From Pseudolachnospira sp051055405 (GTDB lineage: Bacteria; Bacillota; Clostridia; Lachnospirales; Lachnospiraceae): 64,000 nt of DNA. The stretch spans positions 1,116,001-1,180,000 of the forward strand of contig NZ_CP167068.1 in NCBI RefSeq assembly GCF_051055405.1, written 5' to 3'. Position numbers and translations under genes: made by a program. Below, piece after piece: positions 1 through 8,747 of this stretch (within the stretch, counting starts at the first letter, position 1; every line of letters begins with the position of its first letter). The notes under the pieces are model-generated. The model was not told the DNA's origin. It saw only the letters and a program-made list of their open reading frames with translations, and searched no databases.

Positions 1-116
1 CAGTGACGCCTGAAATCGATAGAATAAGACTAGTTTAGCAAAGCCAGAAGGAAAACGCTAGAAATTGAAGGTGATTTTTGGTATTATTTTATGGTTTCTT
101 GTCTCAGAAGCTAAAA

Positions 117-166
117 TAAGGCCATCGCTTATAACTGAAAAACAGTTATTGGCGGCAGCCTTTTTT
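117..166. terminator. Branched terminator-like hairpin
   Basis: AAGGC (118-122) can pair with GCCTT (158-162) around an inner perfect stem ATAACTG/CAGTTAT (131-137/143-149). A T run follows on the plus strand (161-166). It could end a plus-strand gene lying off the window, or, read on the minus strand, the rpmB transcript. Confidence 0.45.
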
Positions 167-222
167 AGATTTCCTTTTACTCGATTTTGCTTGTGATCGA
201 AAAAGCAATATTTTTTCGATGC

Positions 223-408
223 TTATGCTCTTTCTACTAAACCGGATTTTAGGCAGGACGTACAAACGTACATTTTCTTACGGGTCTCGCCAACTTTTAC
301 CTTTACCGATTTTACGTTCGCTTTCCACATCTTGTTGGAACGTCTATGGGAATGGCTCACTGCATTTCCGAAATGAGCACTCTTACCACAAACAGCACAC
401 TTTGCCAT
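223..408 (-). CDS. rpmB: 50S ribosomal protein L28
   Basis: This 61-residue protein is a component of the large ribosomal subunit. It opens with MAKCAVCGK and has a second Cys pair at C49/C52, so it is the zinc-binding (C+) form of L28 with a CxxC...CxxC ribbon. Length and the basic central segment fit the family. The start codon follows a GGAGGTGC-type ribosome binding site on the minus strand. It is transcribed away from gls24 and the DAK2 kinase gene, an order common in Firmicutes. A 9-bp perfect hairpin (196-220) lies directly after the stop codon. Confidence 0.97.
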   Translation of the reverse strand: MAKCAVCGKSAHFGNAVSHSHRRSNKMWKANVKSVKVKVGETRKKMYVCTSCLKSGLVERA

Positions 409-471
409 AACCGCACCTCCTTGCCATCCACAATAGGCCGGATAGAATTCATCGGGCCCAGAACATGTAAT

Positions 472-500
472 ATAATATCAGAAGAACGCGTAAATTGCAA
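472..500 (-). promoter_or_regulatory. Predicted rpmB promoter
   Basis: On the minus strand, TTGCAA (495-500) and TATTAT (472-477) are separated by 17 bp, a sigma-A type arrangement about 65 bp upstream of rpmB. Confidence 0.6.
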
Positions 501-523
501 GCAGATTTTGAAAAAAATTATGT

Positions 524-551
524 TTGCTTTTTACCATAAAATAGGTATAAT
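524..551 (+). promoter_or_regulatory. Predicted promoter of the gls24-DAK2 kinase operon
   Basis: TTGCTT (524-529) and TATAAT (546-551) are separated by 16 bp. The site faces away from the rpmB promoter and leaves a leader of about 90 nt before the gls24-like gene. Confidence 0.55.
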
Positions 552-648
552 ATAATTACTCTTACTATGCAGAGTGAAACTTTTTATTTAAATTTACAAG
601 GGCGGGCGATTTTGCCTTTGTGTCAGCAAAAACCTAGGAGGGATATCT

Positions 649-1005
649 ATGAAATGCAGGATTAACAATCCGATGGGCGAAATCCTCATTGATACCGATG
701 TCATTGCCAAATATGCCGGTACGATTGCGGTTGAGTGCTTTGGCGTTGTGGGCATGGCTTCCATAAATGTGAAAGATGGCCTGGTCAAACTTCTTCGGAA
801 GGAGAGCCTTTCCAACGGAATCAATGTAACCATCGAGGATAACCGGATCTGCATTGATTTCCATGTGATCGTTTCTTATGGGGTCAGCATCTCCGCTGTA
901 TCCGATAACCTAATCGAAACTGTAAAATATAAGGTGGAGGAATTTACCGGAGTTTCGGTGGAACGGGTGAATATTTATGTAGAAGGAGTACGGGTGATCG
1001 ACTGA
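649..1005 (+). CDS. Asp23/Gls24 family protein (YloU-like)
   Basis: This 118-residue protein belongs to the Asp23/Gls24 (alkaline-shock protein) family. The core reads as alternating beta and alpha segments with the family pattern IDTDVIAKYAGTIAVECFGV near the N terminus and RVNIYVEGVRVID at the end. The start ATG follows AGGAGG by about 7 nt. The next gene, the DAK2-domain kinase, begins 25 bp downstream, the same pairing as yloU-yloV in Bacillus. The family's molecular role is not well defined; envelope stress or a structural role is usually proposed. Confidence 0.9.
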   Translation: MKCRINNPMGEILIDTDVIAKYAGTIAVECFGVVGMASINVKDGLVKLLRKESLSNGINVTIEDNRICIDFHVIVSYGVSISAVSDNLIETVKYKVEEFTGVSVERVNIYVEGVRVID

Positions 1006-1029
1006 TCCCGTTGTGAGGAGGAGACTGTT

Positions 1030-2700
1030 GTGTCTATAAATACAATCGACGCCAAACTGCTTTGCAGCATGTTTTTGGCAGGTGCAAAAAATCTGGAAGT
1101 CAATAAAGACTGGATCAATGATTTGAATGTTTTTCCAGTTCCGGACGGAGATACCGGGACAAATATGACTTTGACCATTCTGTCCGCGGTAAAGGAAGTA
1201 CAGCGTCTGACAGACGTGACCATGGAGAGCCTGGCAAAGGCGATTTCTTCCGGTTCTCTCCGCGGGGCCAGAGGAAACTCCGGCGTGATTTTGTCGCAGC
1301 TGTTCCGGGGCTTTTCAAAAGAAATCAGTACCGTGGAAACGCTGGATAAGGCGGCGATCGCCCGTGCGGCTCAGAGAGCGACCGAAACGGCTTATAAAGC
1401 GGTTATGAAGCCAAAGGAAGGGACGATTCTGACGGTGGCCAAGGGAATTGCCGATAAGGCCATGGAGCTTGCGGATACCGAGATGGAGATGGAGGATTAT
1501 CTGCGGGAACTGATTGCCTACGGCGATAAAGTTTTGGCTTATACTCCGGAACTGCTCCCTGTTTTAAAACAAGCGGGAGTAGTAGATTCCGGTGGACAGG
1601 GCCTGATGCAGGTCCTAAAAGGCGCTATGGAGGGATTCCTCGGCAAGGAGATCGTGATGCCGGTGGAAACGGAAGTTTCCTCTGCCGGATCTCCCAGGGA
1701 AACCGCGTCCAGTGAGGATTTGGGAGATATCAAGTTTGGGTACTGCACAGAGTTTATCATCAATTTGGAGAAAGCGTACGGCGAGGCTGATGAGCGTGAG
1801 CTGAAATCCTATCTGGAATCCATCGGCGATTCTATCGTGTTGGTTTCCGACGACGAGATTGTAAAGATTCACGTGCATACCAATCATCCGGGGCTTGCCT
1901 TTGAGAAGGGATTGTCTTATGGAAGCTTGTCCCGCATGAAGGTAGACAATATGCGGGAGGAACACGAAGAGAAGCTGATCCGCGAAGCTTCCCGAATTGC
2001 CCAGGAAGAAAAGGCGGCTCAGGCGGAACAGCCCCGTAAAGCGGCTGGTTTTATTGCCGTTTCCATCGGAGAGGGACTGAACGAGATTTTCCGCGGCCTG
2101 AATGTAGACGAAATCATCGAGGGCGGCCAGACCATGAATCCCAGCACCGACGATATGCTGACGGCCATCGACAAGGTGAATGCGGATACGATTTTTATCT
2201 TCCCGAATAATAAAAATATTATTTTAGCGGCGGAGCAGGCGGCTCAGTTGGTGGAGGATAAGAAAGTATTGGTCATCCCGTCCAAAACGGTTCCTCAGGG
2301 AATTACAGCGATTATCAACTATTCTCCGGCCCGTTCCGACGAAGAAAATGCCAGCACCATGACGGAAGAGATGGAGACGGTAAAGACTGGGCAAGTGACC
2401 TATGCCGTGCGGAATACGACGCTGGACGGCAAGGAGATTCATGAGGGAGATATCATGGGAATTGGCGATCACTCGACCCTTCTTGCAGTCGGAAGCGAGG
2501 TCGACGAAGTGGCCAGAGAAATGCTGGACGCCATGATAGACGACGACACGGAACTGATTAGTATTTATTATGGCGCAGACATCAGTGAAGAACGAGCGGC
2601 GCAGATGCAGGAGGCAGTGGAGACTGCATATCCGGACTGCGATGTGGAGGTTCACTATGGCGGGCAGCCGATTTATTACTATGTGGCGTCGGTAGAATAA
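1030..2700 (+). CDS. DAK2-domain kinase, FakA/YloV-like
   Basis: This 556-residue protein has an N-terminal DAK2 (dihydroxyacetone-kinase-like) ATP-binding domain with the signature PDGDTGTNMTLT (around residues 37-48), followed by the middle FakA domain and a C-terminal DegV-like portion. In FakA, the ATP-binding subunit phosphorylates a fatty acid held by a FakB (DegV) partner, feeding exogenous fatty acids into phospholipid synthesis. No FakB is encoded in the window. The start is GTG, preceded by GAGGAGGAG. It is co-transcribed with the gls24-like gene and followed by a strong hairpin before recG. Confidence 0.88.
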   Translation: MSINTIDAKLLCSMFLAGAKNLEVNKDWINDLNVFPVPDGDTGTNMTLTILSAVKEVQRLTDVTMESLAKAISSGSLRGARGNSGVILSQLFRGFSKEISTVETLDKAAIARAAQRATETAYKAVMKPKEGTILTVAKGIADKAMELADTEMEMEDYLRELIAYGDKVLAYTPELLPVLKQAGVVDSGGQGLMQVLKGAMEGFLGKEIVMPVETEVSSAGSPRETASSEDLGDIKFGYCTEFIINLEKAYGEADERELKSYLESIGDSIVLVSDDEIVKIHVHTNHPGLAFEKGLSYGSLSRMKVDNMREEHEEKLIREASRIAQEEKAAQAEQPRKAAGFIAVSIGEGLNEIFRGLNVDEIIEGGQTMNPSTDDMLTAIDKVNADTIFIFPNNKNIILAAEQAAQLVEDKKVLVIPSKTVPQGITAIINYSPARSDEENASTMTEEMETVKTGQVTYAVRNTTLDGKEIHEGDIMGIGDHSTLLAVGSEVDEVAREMLDAMIDDDTELISIYYGADISEERAAQMQEAVETAYPDCDVEVHYGGQPIYYYVASVE

Positions 2701-2723
2701 AGAATGTTGGAATGAGATAGAGG

Positions 2724-2757
2724 AAACCGGGAAATCTGACGACAGGTTTCCCGGTTT
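2724..2757 (+). terminator. Hairpin between the DAK2 kinase gene and recG
   Basis: AAACCGGGAAA (2724-2734) pairs perfectly with TTTCCCGGTTT (2747-2757). The following T run is short (TTTTCGCTTT), so termination may be partial and recG may be reached by readthrough. Confidence 0.55.
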
Positions 2758-2832
2758 TCGCTTTGAAATGGAAAGGACGCCGTGAAACAGGCGGTTGTTC
2801 TCCGGTTTGATTTTGGAGTGTGAGGTGAGATC

Positions 2833-4890
2833 GTGCGGGAAACGGATTCCGTAAGCAAGTGTAAAGGAGTAGGAGCAAAGACGGCGGAAGCCTTTGGGCG
2901 TCTTGGAATCGAGACAGTTGGGGATTTGCTGCGTCATTATCCGGCGCGCTATGATGCCTTTGCTCCGGCGGCGCCCATTGGGGAAGCCGAAGAGGGAAAG
3001 ATCGTTACAGTGAAAGGAGTTTTCCTGACAGCTCCTCAGGCCAACCGGTTCGGACGCTTGTCCACGCTATCCGTGACCATCGGCGATGAAAGCGGACGGG
3101 TAAAAGCGGTCTGGTTTCACCAACCCTATTTAAAGAACACCCTTCGCAAAGGGGAACAGCGGGTTCTTCGTGGAAGGCTGGTGCGAAATCGCTTTGGCTT
3201 GACTTTGGAGCAGCCACAGATTTATAAGCCGGAAGATTATGAGACGATGGAACATACGCTCCGTCCAGTCTACGGGACTGCAGCCGGCCTTTCCGGAAAA
3301 GTGATCGGGAAAGCGGTGGCGCAGATTTTGGACGAGGCAGATTTGGAAAAAGAATACCTGCCTTCGGAAGTGCGCAGCCGTTATGGTCTGGCGGAGTGGA
3401 ACTATGCGATCCGCACCATTCATTTTCCACCGGACCGGCAGGAGCTTTTGTTTGCCAGAGAGCGTCTGGTCTTTGACGAGTTTTTCCTTTTTATCCTGGC
3501 GATCCGGCGCCTAAAGGAAAAAAAAGAGGAGATTTCCAATCCGTTTTCTTTTGAGAAAAATGGTTGGTCGGAGGCTATCGTGAAGGGGCTCCCTTACGAA
3601 CTGACCAACGCGCAAAAAAGGGTGTGGGGGGAGATTGGTCAGGATCTGCGGGGAAAGCGGTTGATGAACCGACTGATTCAAGGGGACGTCGGATCCGGAA
3701 AGACGATTCTGGCTTTGCTGGCGCTTACGGACGCGGCGGAAAACGGCTATCAGGGCGCGCTGATGGCTCCCACCGAAGTATTGGCCAGACAGCACATGGA
3801 GAGCTTTACGGAGATTTATGAAACATACCAGATTCCCTGCCGTCCGATTTTGCTGACAGGCTCCATGACGGCGGCGGAAAAGCGGAAGGCCTATGCGGCT
3901 ATTGCAAATCATGAGGTGGATTTGGTGATTGGAACCCATGCGCTGATCCAGGAAAAAGTGGTTTATGACAAATTGGCGTTGGTGGTTACCGATGAACAGC
4001 ACCGCTTTGGCGTCCATCAGCGGGAGACATTTTCCCAAAAAGGAGGGACGCCCCATATTCTTGTGATGAGCGCCACGCCCATCCCTCGGACGCTGGCGAT
4101 TATTCTCTATGGAGATCTGGATATTTCGGTGGTGGACGAACTGCCCAAAAGCCGCCTTCCCATTAAAAATTGTGTGGTGGATGTGTCTTACCGCCCGAAA
4201 GCCTACCGTTTTTTGCAAAAAGAGATCGAGGATGGGCGCCAGGCCTATGTGATCTGCCCGATGGTGGAAGAAAGCGAAGGCCTGGACGCAGAGAATGTAA
4301 TCGACTATACGGAAAAGCTGCGGGCTGCCTTGCCGCCGGCTATCCATGTGGACTATCTGCATGGAAAAATGAAGGCGAAAGAAAAGAATGAGCGGATGGA
4401 ACAGTTCCTCCGTGGGGAAATACAAGTGCTGGTTTCCACGACGGTTGTGGAGGTGGGAGTGAACGTGCCAAACGCCACGGTGATGATGGTGGAGAACGCC
4501 GAGCGCTTCGGCCTGGCCCAGCTGCACCAGCTGAGGGGGCGCGTCGGCCGGGGCAGCTATCAGTCGTACTGCATTTTTGTGGACGGATCCGGCGAGGGGG
4601 AAAACAACGCCAGACTGAAAATCTTGAGGGACTCCAACGATGGATTCCGAATTGCCTCGGAGGATTTGAAGCTGCGGGGGCCGGGAGACGTATTTGGCGT
4701 ACGCCAGAGTGGAAATCTGGAATTCGCCCTGGGAGATATCTTTACGGACAGCCGGATTCTTCAGGCGGCGTCGGACACGGCCGAGGAGATTTTAGAGCAG
4801 GATCCAGAGCTTACTTTTTCCGAGCACCGTCCTCTTTCTGAACGACTGGACCGGTACCGAAAAGAAAGCTTTGACCGCTTGTATTTGTAG
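2833..4890 (+). CDS. recG: ATP-dependent DNA helicase RecG
   Basis: This 685-residue superfamily 2 helicase remodels stalled replication forks and branch-migrates Holliday junctions. An N-terminal wedge (OB-fold) domain is followed by helicase domains with Walker A GDVGSGKT (around residue 288), a DEQH box within VVTDEQHRFGVHQ, motif III MSATPIPRT, and motif VI QLRGRVGRG. Length is typical. The start is GTG (2833) and the reading frame enters the wedge domain immediately. It lies downstream of the DAK2 kinase gene as in many Firmicutes. Confidence 0.97.
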   Translation: MRETDSVSKCKGVGAKTAEAFGRLGIETVGDLLRHYPARYDAFAPAAPIGEAEEGKIVTVKGVFLTAPQANRFGRLSTLSVTIGDESGRVKAVWFHQPYLKNTLRKGEQRVLRGRLVRNRFGLTLEQPQIYKPEDYETMEHTLRPVYGTAAGLSGKVIGKAVAQILDEADLEKEYLPSEVRSRYGLAEWNYAIRTIHFPPDRQELLFARERLVFDEFFLFILAIRRLKEKKEEISNPFSFEKNGWSEAIVKGLPYELTNAQKRVWGEIGQDLRGKRLMNRLIQGDVGSGKTILALLALTDAAENGYQGALMAPTEVLARQHMESFTEIYETYQIPCRPILLTGSMTAAEKRKAYAAIANHEVDLVIGTHALIQEKVVYDKLALVVTDEQHRFGVHQRETFSQKGGTPHILVMSATPIPRTLAIILYGDLDISVVDELPKSRLPIKNCVVDVSYRPKAYRFLQKEIEDGRQAYVICPMVEESEGLDAENVIDYTEKLRAALPPAIHVDYLHGKMKAKEKNERMEQFLRGEIQVLVSTTVVEVGVNVPNATVMMVENAERFGLAQLHQLRGRVGRGSYQSYCIFVDGSGEGENNARLKILRDSNDGFRIASEDLKLRGPGDVFGVRQSGNLEFALGDIFTDSRILQAASDTAEEILEQDPELTFSEHRPLSERLDRYRKESFDRLYL

Positions 4891-4958
4891 CGGGGGAAAG
4901 TGTGTCTGTCTGCCGCCTTTGAAGGAGGCTTATCCATAGGATACGAGGAGGTTTTTGT

Positions 4959-5207
4959 GTGAAAAATTCCAGCCGTTTTTTTGCCAATCGGGAATGTGAA
5001 TATTATCCTTGCCATAAAGGCATCGAAGAGATGAACTGCCTGTTCTGTTTTTGCCCTTTTTATCTGCGGGAAAAGTGTCCGGGCAAGCCGCAGTATTTTG
5101 AGAAGAACGGGAAAAAAATCAAAGATTGTACTGCGTGTACCTTTCCGCATCGGCCGGAAAGTTATGATGTAATCATCGAGTGGCTTAGAAAGCAAAATCA
5201 AAAGTAG
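4959..5207 (+). CDS. Small cysteine-rich metal-binding protein
   Basis: This 82-residue protein carries eight cysteines in a pattern resembling the 'cysteine-rich small domain' family: ECEYYPCHKG, MNCLFCFCPFY, EKCPG and DCTACTFPH. It probably binds zinc or an iron-sulfur cluster. The start is GTG, with ACGAGGAGG upstream. It sits between recG and a LUD-domain protein. In other genomes this domain occurs alone or next to corrinoid genes, but nothing here links it to such a pathway. The function is unknown. Confidence 0.8.
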   Translation: MKNSSRFFANRECEYYPCHKGIEEMNCLFCFCPFYLREKCPGKPQYFEKNGKKIKDCTACTFPHRPESYDVIIEWLRKQNQK

Positions 5208-5261
5208 ATAGGTGCTAGGATATAAAAACGATAAATATATGATAAATAGGAGGAAATGACG

Positions 5262-5903
5262 ATGCAGGAATGTCGGAAAGTGAGAAACCGTCTGTTGGGA
5301 GCAAAGGTAGCGGATGCTCTCAAGGCGAGAAACATGGACGCTTGGTATGTGGAGACGAAAGAGGAGGCGCTGGAGAAGGCGCTGTCCATCATTCCGGATG
5401 GAAGTTCCGTCAGTTGGGGCGGCTCCATGTCTGTCCAGGAGATTGGATTGATTGGGGCCTTGAAGGCCAAGGGAACCATGGAGATTTATGACCGGGATGC
5501 GGCGGCAACGCCGGAAGAACGGCAAAAAGCGATGCGCCAGGCATTTTTTTGCGATTACTTCCTTGCCAGCAGCAATGCGGTCAGTGAGGATGGAATTCTG
5601 GTAAATATTGATGGATATGCCAATCGAGTAGCGGCCATTGCTTTCGGCCCGGAGCACGTACTGATGGTAGTTGGCATCAATAAAGTGGTGAAGACAGAGG
5701 CGGACGCCCTTTCCCGCGCCCGCAGCATTGCCGCTACCAGCAACGCCCAGCGTTTTGAGATCAATACCCCTTGCAAAAAGACAGGCGCCTGCGCCAATTG
5801 CAAGATACCGGACACGATTTGCTGCCAGTTCTTAACGACCCGTTACAGCAAAGCGGCGGGGAGAATCCAAGTGATTTTAGTAGGGGAAGATTTGGGGCTG
5901 TAA
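5262..5903 (+). CDS. LUD-domain protein (LutC-like)
   Basis: This 213-residue protein matches the LUD (DUF162) family, which includes LutB/LutC of L-lactate utilisation. Visible features are the glycine-rich stretch SVSWGGSMSVQEIG, SNAVSEDGILVNIDGY and the late motif GINKVVKTEADAL, followed by a Cys cluster (PCKKTGACANC, TICC). No LutA or LutB partner is nearby, so a lactate role is not established; stand-alone LUD proteins are common in Clostridia. The ATG at 5262 was chosen over 5256 because AGGAGG (5248-5253) is 8 nt from the former and only 2 nt from the latter. Confidence 0.85.
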   Translation: MQECRKVRNRLLGAKVADALKARNMDAWYVETKEEALEKALSIIPDGSSVSWGGSMSVQEIGLIGALKAKGTMEIYDRDAAATPEERQKAMRQAFFCDYFLASSNAVSEDGILVNIDGYANRVAAIAFGPEHVLMVVGINKVVKTEADALSRARSIAATSNAQRFEINTPCKKTGACANCKIPDTICCQFLTTRYSKAAGRIQVILVGEDLGL

Positions 5904-5945
5904 GTGTTGGTGTGAAATTATTCACTGAAAAGAACAAATTTTCTC

Positions 5946-5974
5946 TTTACTTTATTCCGCTAGTGTGATAGACT
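5946..5974 (+). promoter_or_regulatory. Predicted promoter of the amino-acid ABC operon
   Basis: TTTACT (5946-5951) and TAGACT (5969-5974) are separated by 17 bp, about 65 bp upstream of the binding-protein start. Confidence 0.4.
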
Positions 5975-6039
5975 GCTAACGAACGGAATCATAACCCATA
6001 CGATTTCGAAAAAGAGGATACTTTTGGGAGGATACGATT

Positions 6040-6936
6040 ATGATGAAAAAAGTTTTTGCTTGGGGCATGGCCGCTCTGATGGCGGCATCCATGTTGGCTG
6101 GCTGCGGCAGCAGTAATGATGCTACGACGCCTGCTGCGACGAAGGAAGAAGCTACCACGGCTGCTGCGGAAACAGAAGCCACCACGGCTGCTGAGCAGAC
6201 CACGGAAGCGGCTACTACGGCTGCTGCCGGCGAGAAGAAAACCTTTACGGTAGGATTCGACGCGGAGTTCCCTCCGTACGGCTACAAGGATCAGACCACC
6301 GGCGAGTACACCGGCTTTGATCTGGAGATGGCGCAGGCTGTCTGCGATCTGGAAGGCTGGGAGTTAGTAAAGACCCCGATCAACTGGGATGCGAAGGATA
6401 TGGAACTTTCCTCCGGTACGATCGATTGCATCTGGAACGGCTTTACCATGAACGGCCGTGAGGATGATTACACTTGGAGCGAGCCTTACATCGATAACAG
6501 CCAGGTGTTTGTCGTTTTGGCGGATTCTGAGATCAAAGCGCAGGCAGATCTGGCAGGAATGGTTGTCGGCGTACAGAAGGATTCTTCGGCTATGAAAGCT
6601 CTGGAAGATCCGGAAGGCGGTTTAGAGCTGGCGAAGACCTTTGATTCCATGCAGCAGTATGCGGATTACAACACAGCCTTTATGGATTTGGAAGCCGGCG
6701 CGATCAGCGCGATTGCTGTGGATATCGGCGTGGCGAAGAATCACATGGCTGCCGACGAGGGCAAGTTCCGCTGCTTAGATGAGATCTTGACGAAAGAAGA
6801 ATATGCCGTTGGTTTCCTGAAGGGAAATACCGAACTGCGCGATATCATACAGAAAGATCTGGAAGCTTTGAAGGCGGACGGTACCGTACAGAAGCTGGCG
6901 GAGAAGTATGACGTTACGGACATGCTGAAAGACTGA
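6040..6936 (+). CDS. Polar amino-acid ABC transporter, solute-binding lipoprotein
   Basis: This 298-residue lipoprotein has a signal peptide ending in the lipobox LAGC, then a low-complexity Thr/Ala/Glu linker of about 45 residues, then a type II periplasmic-binding fold (SBP family 3). The fold starts at TFTVGFDAEFPPYGY, with GFDLEMAQAV and WNGFTMNGRED downstream, all typical of polar amino-acid or cystine/glutamine binding proteins. It is the first gene of a three-gene importer. The substrate cannot be settled from sequence alone. Confidence 0.93.
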   Translation: MMKKVFAWGMAALMAASMLAGCGSSNDATTPAATKEEATTAAAETEATTAAEQTTEAATTAAAGEKKTFTVGFDAEFPPYGYKDQTTGEYTGFDLEMAQAVCDLEGWELVKTPINWDAKDMELSSGTIDCIWNGFTMNGREDDYTWSEPYIDNSQVFVVLADSEIKAQADLAGMVVGVQKDSSAMKALEDPEGGLELAKTFDSMQQYADYNTAFMDLEAGAISAIAVDIGVAKNHMAADEGKFRCLDEILTKEEYAVGFLKGNTELRDIIQKDLEALKADGTVQKLAEKYDVTDMLKD

Positions 6937-7007
6937 TGTTACCTTCCGGTGACAAGGACGCATGCTCTTGTCTAGGAAAGGCAAAAAGAGAAGAACTGAC
7001 ACAGACG

Positions 7008-7031
7008 TAGGACGCACTTCGGTGCGCCCTA
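7008..7031 (+). promoter_or_regulatory. UUCG-loop hairpin between binding-protein and permease genes
   Basis: TAGGACGCAC pairs with GTGCGCCCTA across a TTCG tetraloop with one A-C mismatch. It lies in the 119-bp spacer inside the operon. Such hairpins typically protect the upstream mRNA or partly terminate transcription, so that binding protein is made in excess over the membrane parts. Confidence 0.6.
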
Positions 7032-7055
7032 TTTGTGCAAAGGAGGATATGGGAC

Positions 7056-7700
7056 ATGGCGATGATGCTGTCACAACTGGGAGAAGGGATGATTAAAACC
7101 TGCGGGATATTTTTCTGGACCCTTCTGTTTTCCCTGCCGCTTGGAATGATCGTGGCCTTTGGCCGCATGGCAAAAAATCCTTTATTGCGGAATTTTACCA
7201 GATTATACATAGCGGTGATGCGAGGCACGCCTTTGATGCTTCAGCTTTTTGTGGTTTATTTTGGGCCTTTTTATGTATTTGGCATGAAGCTTAGCACCAG
7301 CTGGCGGTTCTTTGCTGTGATCATCGGTTTTGTCCTGAATTACGCCGCTTATTTTGCGGAGATTTACCGCTCTGGTATCCAGTCCATGCCGGTGGGCCAG
7401 TATGAAGCGGCCAAGGTGCTTGGATACAGTAAATACCAGACCTTTTTTAAGATCATACTGCCTCAGGTGATCAAACGGATTCTTCCTTCTATCACCAACG
7501 AGGTAATCACTTTGGTTAAGGATACCTCCCTGGCGTTTGCGATCGCCTACGCGGAGATGTTCACGACGGCCAAGGAAATTGCAGCGGCGAATAAGTCCAT
7601 TACCGCGCTTTTTGTGGCTGGTCTTTTTTACTTCATTTTCAACTTCCTGGTGGATTTTTTGATGGGACGGCTGGAAAAGAAGATGAACTATTACCGTTAG
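7056..7700 (+). CDS. Amino-acid ABC transporter permease
   Basis: This 214-residue membrane protein belongs to the His/Glu/Gln/Arg/opine permease family. It contains the RGTPLMLQLF motif and the cytoplasmic EAA loop GQYEAAKVLGYSKYQTFFKI, which docks on the ATPase. About five transmembrane segments are apparent. The start is placed at ATG 7056 because AGGAGG (7041-7046) precedes it by 9 nt; an upstream in-frame GTG at 7035 would put the ribosome binding site inside the coding region. Confidence 0.93.
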   Translation: MAMMLSQLGEGMIKTCGIFFWTLLFSLPLGMIVAFGRMAKNPLLRNFTRLYIAVMRGTPLMLQLFVVYFGPFYVFGMKLSTSWRFFAVIIGFVLNYAAYFAEIYRSGIQSMPVGQYEAAKVLGYSKYQTFFKIILPQVIKRILPSITNEVITLVKDTSLAFAIAYAEMFTTAKEIAAANKSITALFVAGLFYFIFNFLVDFLMGRLEKKMNYYR

Positions 7701-7709
7701 GAGGTTTCC

Positions 7710-8468
7710 ATGAAGATATTAGAGATCAATCACTGCAAAAAGCAATTTGACGGGGTAGAGGTTCTGAAAGATATTTCCCTTTCCGTGGAGGAAGGGCAGG
7801 TGGTTTCGATTATTGGTCCTTCCGGCTCTGGAAAATCCACGCTGCTGCGCTGTGCGACGATGCTGGAGACCATGGATGGCGGGGATTTGATTTATCTAGA
7901 CCGCCATGCAGTCCGGGACCAGAATGGAACGGCAAAGTATGCGCCCTCCCAGGAACTGCGGGAGATTCAACAGTATTTCGGCCTGGTTTTTCAGAATTTT
8001 AATCTGTTTCCTCACTATTCGGTATTGAAGAATATCATGGACGCGCCGCTTCATGTCCAGAAGCGGAACAAAGAGGAAGTCCGTAAGGAAGCCATGGAAC
8101 TGCTGGTGAAAATGGGATTGGAAGACCGGGCAGACGCTTATCCCCATCAGCTTTCCGGCGGACAGCAGCAGCGGGTTTCGATCGCGCGGGCTTTGGCCAT
8201 GAAGCCGAAGATTCTATTTTTCGACGAGCCGACCTCGGCGCTGGACCCGGAGCTGACGGGAGAGATTTTAAAAGTAATTAAAAGCCTGGCGGCGGAGCGC
8301 ATGACCATGGTGATCGTAACCCATGAGATGGCCTTTGCCAGAGACGTGGCGGATCATGTGATCTTTATGGACGGCGGCGTGATCGTGGAAGAGGGCCGTC
8401 CGGAGGATGTCATTTCAAATCCCAAGAATGAACGGACCAAGGCATTTTTAAAGCGTTTTCAAAACTGA
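7710..8468 (+). CDS. Amino-acid ABC transporter ATP-binding protein
   Basis: This 252-residue ATPase drives the importer encoded just upstream. Walker A is GPSGSGKST, the signature is LSGGQQQR, Walker B is ILFFDEPTSALDP and the switch His lies in VTHEMAFAR, a sequence typical of GlnQ/HisP-type ATPases. The gene starts 9 bp after the permease stop, with TAGGAGG spanning the junction. A terminator follows at once. Confidence 0.96.
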   Translation: MKILEINHCKKQFDGVEVLKDISLSVEEGQVVSIIGPSGSGKSTLLRCATMLETMDGGDLIYLDRHAVRDQNGTAKYAPSQELREIQQYFGLVFQNFNLFPHYSVLKNIMDAPLHVQKRNKEEVRKEAMELLVKMGLEDRADAYPHQLSGGQQQRVSIARALAMKPKILFFDEPTSALDPELTGEILKVIKSLAAERMTMVIVTHEMAFARDVADHVIFMDGGVIVEEGRPEDVISNPKNERTKAFLKRFQN

Positions 8469-8474
8469 TAGAGG

Positions 8475-8508
8475 CGGGTAAAAAGCGAATGCTTTTTGCC
8501 CGTTTTTT
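8475..8508 (+). terminator. Terminator of the amino-acid ABC operon
   Basis: CGGGTAAAAAGC (8475-8486) pairs with GCTTTTTGCCCG (8491-8502, one G-T wobble), with a GAAT loop and six Ts after the stem. Confidence 0.9.
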
Positions 8509-8526
8509 CTGGGGAATTTCGGTATC

Positions 8527-8747
8527 AAAAGACCTCGACGAAAAAACAGGTCGGAATATTTTGTAGGGTTTCGGAGCAAGTACTTCTATAAGTTCGGCAA
8601 TTTGTAAAAAGCATTCGCAAAAATAAGAAACTCGCTGCGCTCAGACAGTCTTATTTTTGCTCATAAAACAAATTCCCGAACTCTAAGAAGTACTAACGCT
8701 CCTGCAAATACAAAATATTCCGACCTGTTTTTTCGTCGAGGTCTTTT
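8527..8747. repeat. Palindromic repeat element, copy A (221 bp)
   Basis: The outer arms are a perfect 39-bp inverted repeat (8527-8565 with 8709-8747). Inside them the two halves pair imperfectly (for example AGTACTTCT near 8580 with AGAAGTACT near 8686). The centre is a 12-bp stem GCAAAAATAAGA/TCTTATTTTTGC around a loop containing CTCGCTGCGCTCA. There is no open reading frame and no obvious target-site duplication. The same element recurs at 51960-52196 and, in the opposite orientation, at 14964-15186. The family was not recognised. It follows an operon terminator directly. Confidence 0.9.
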
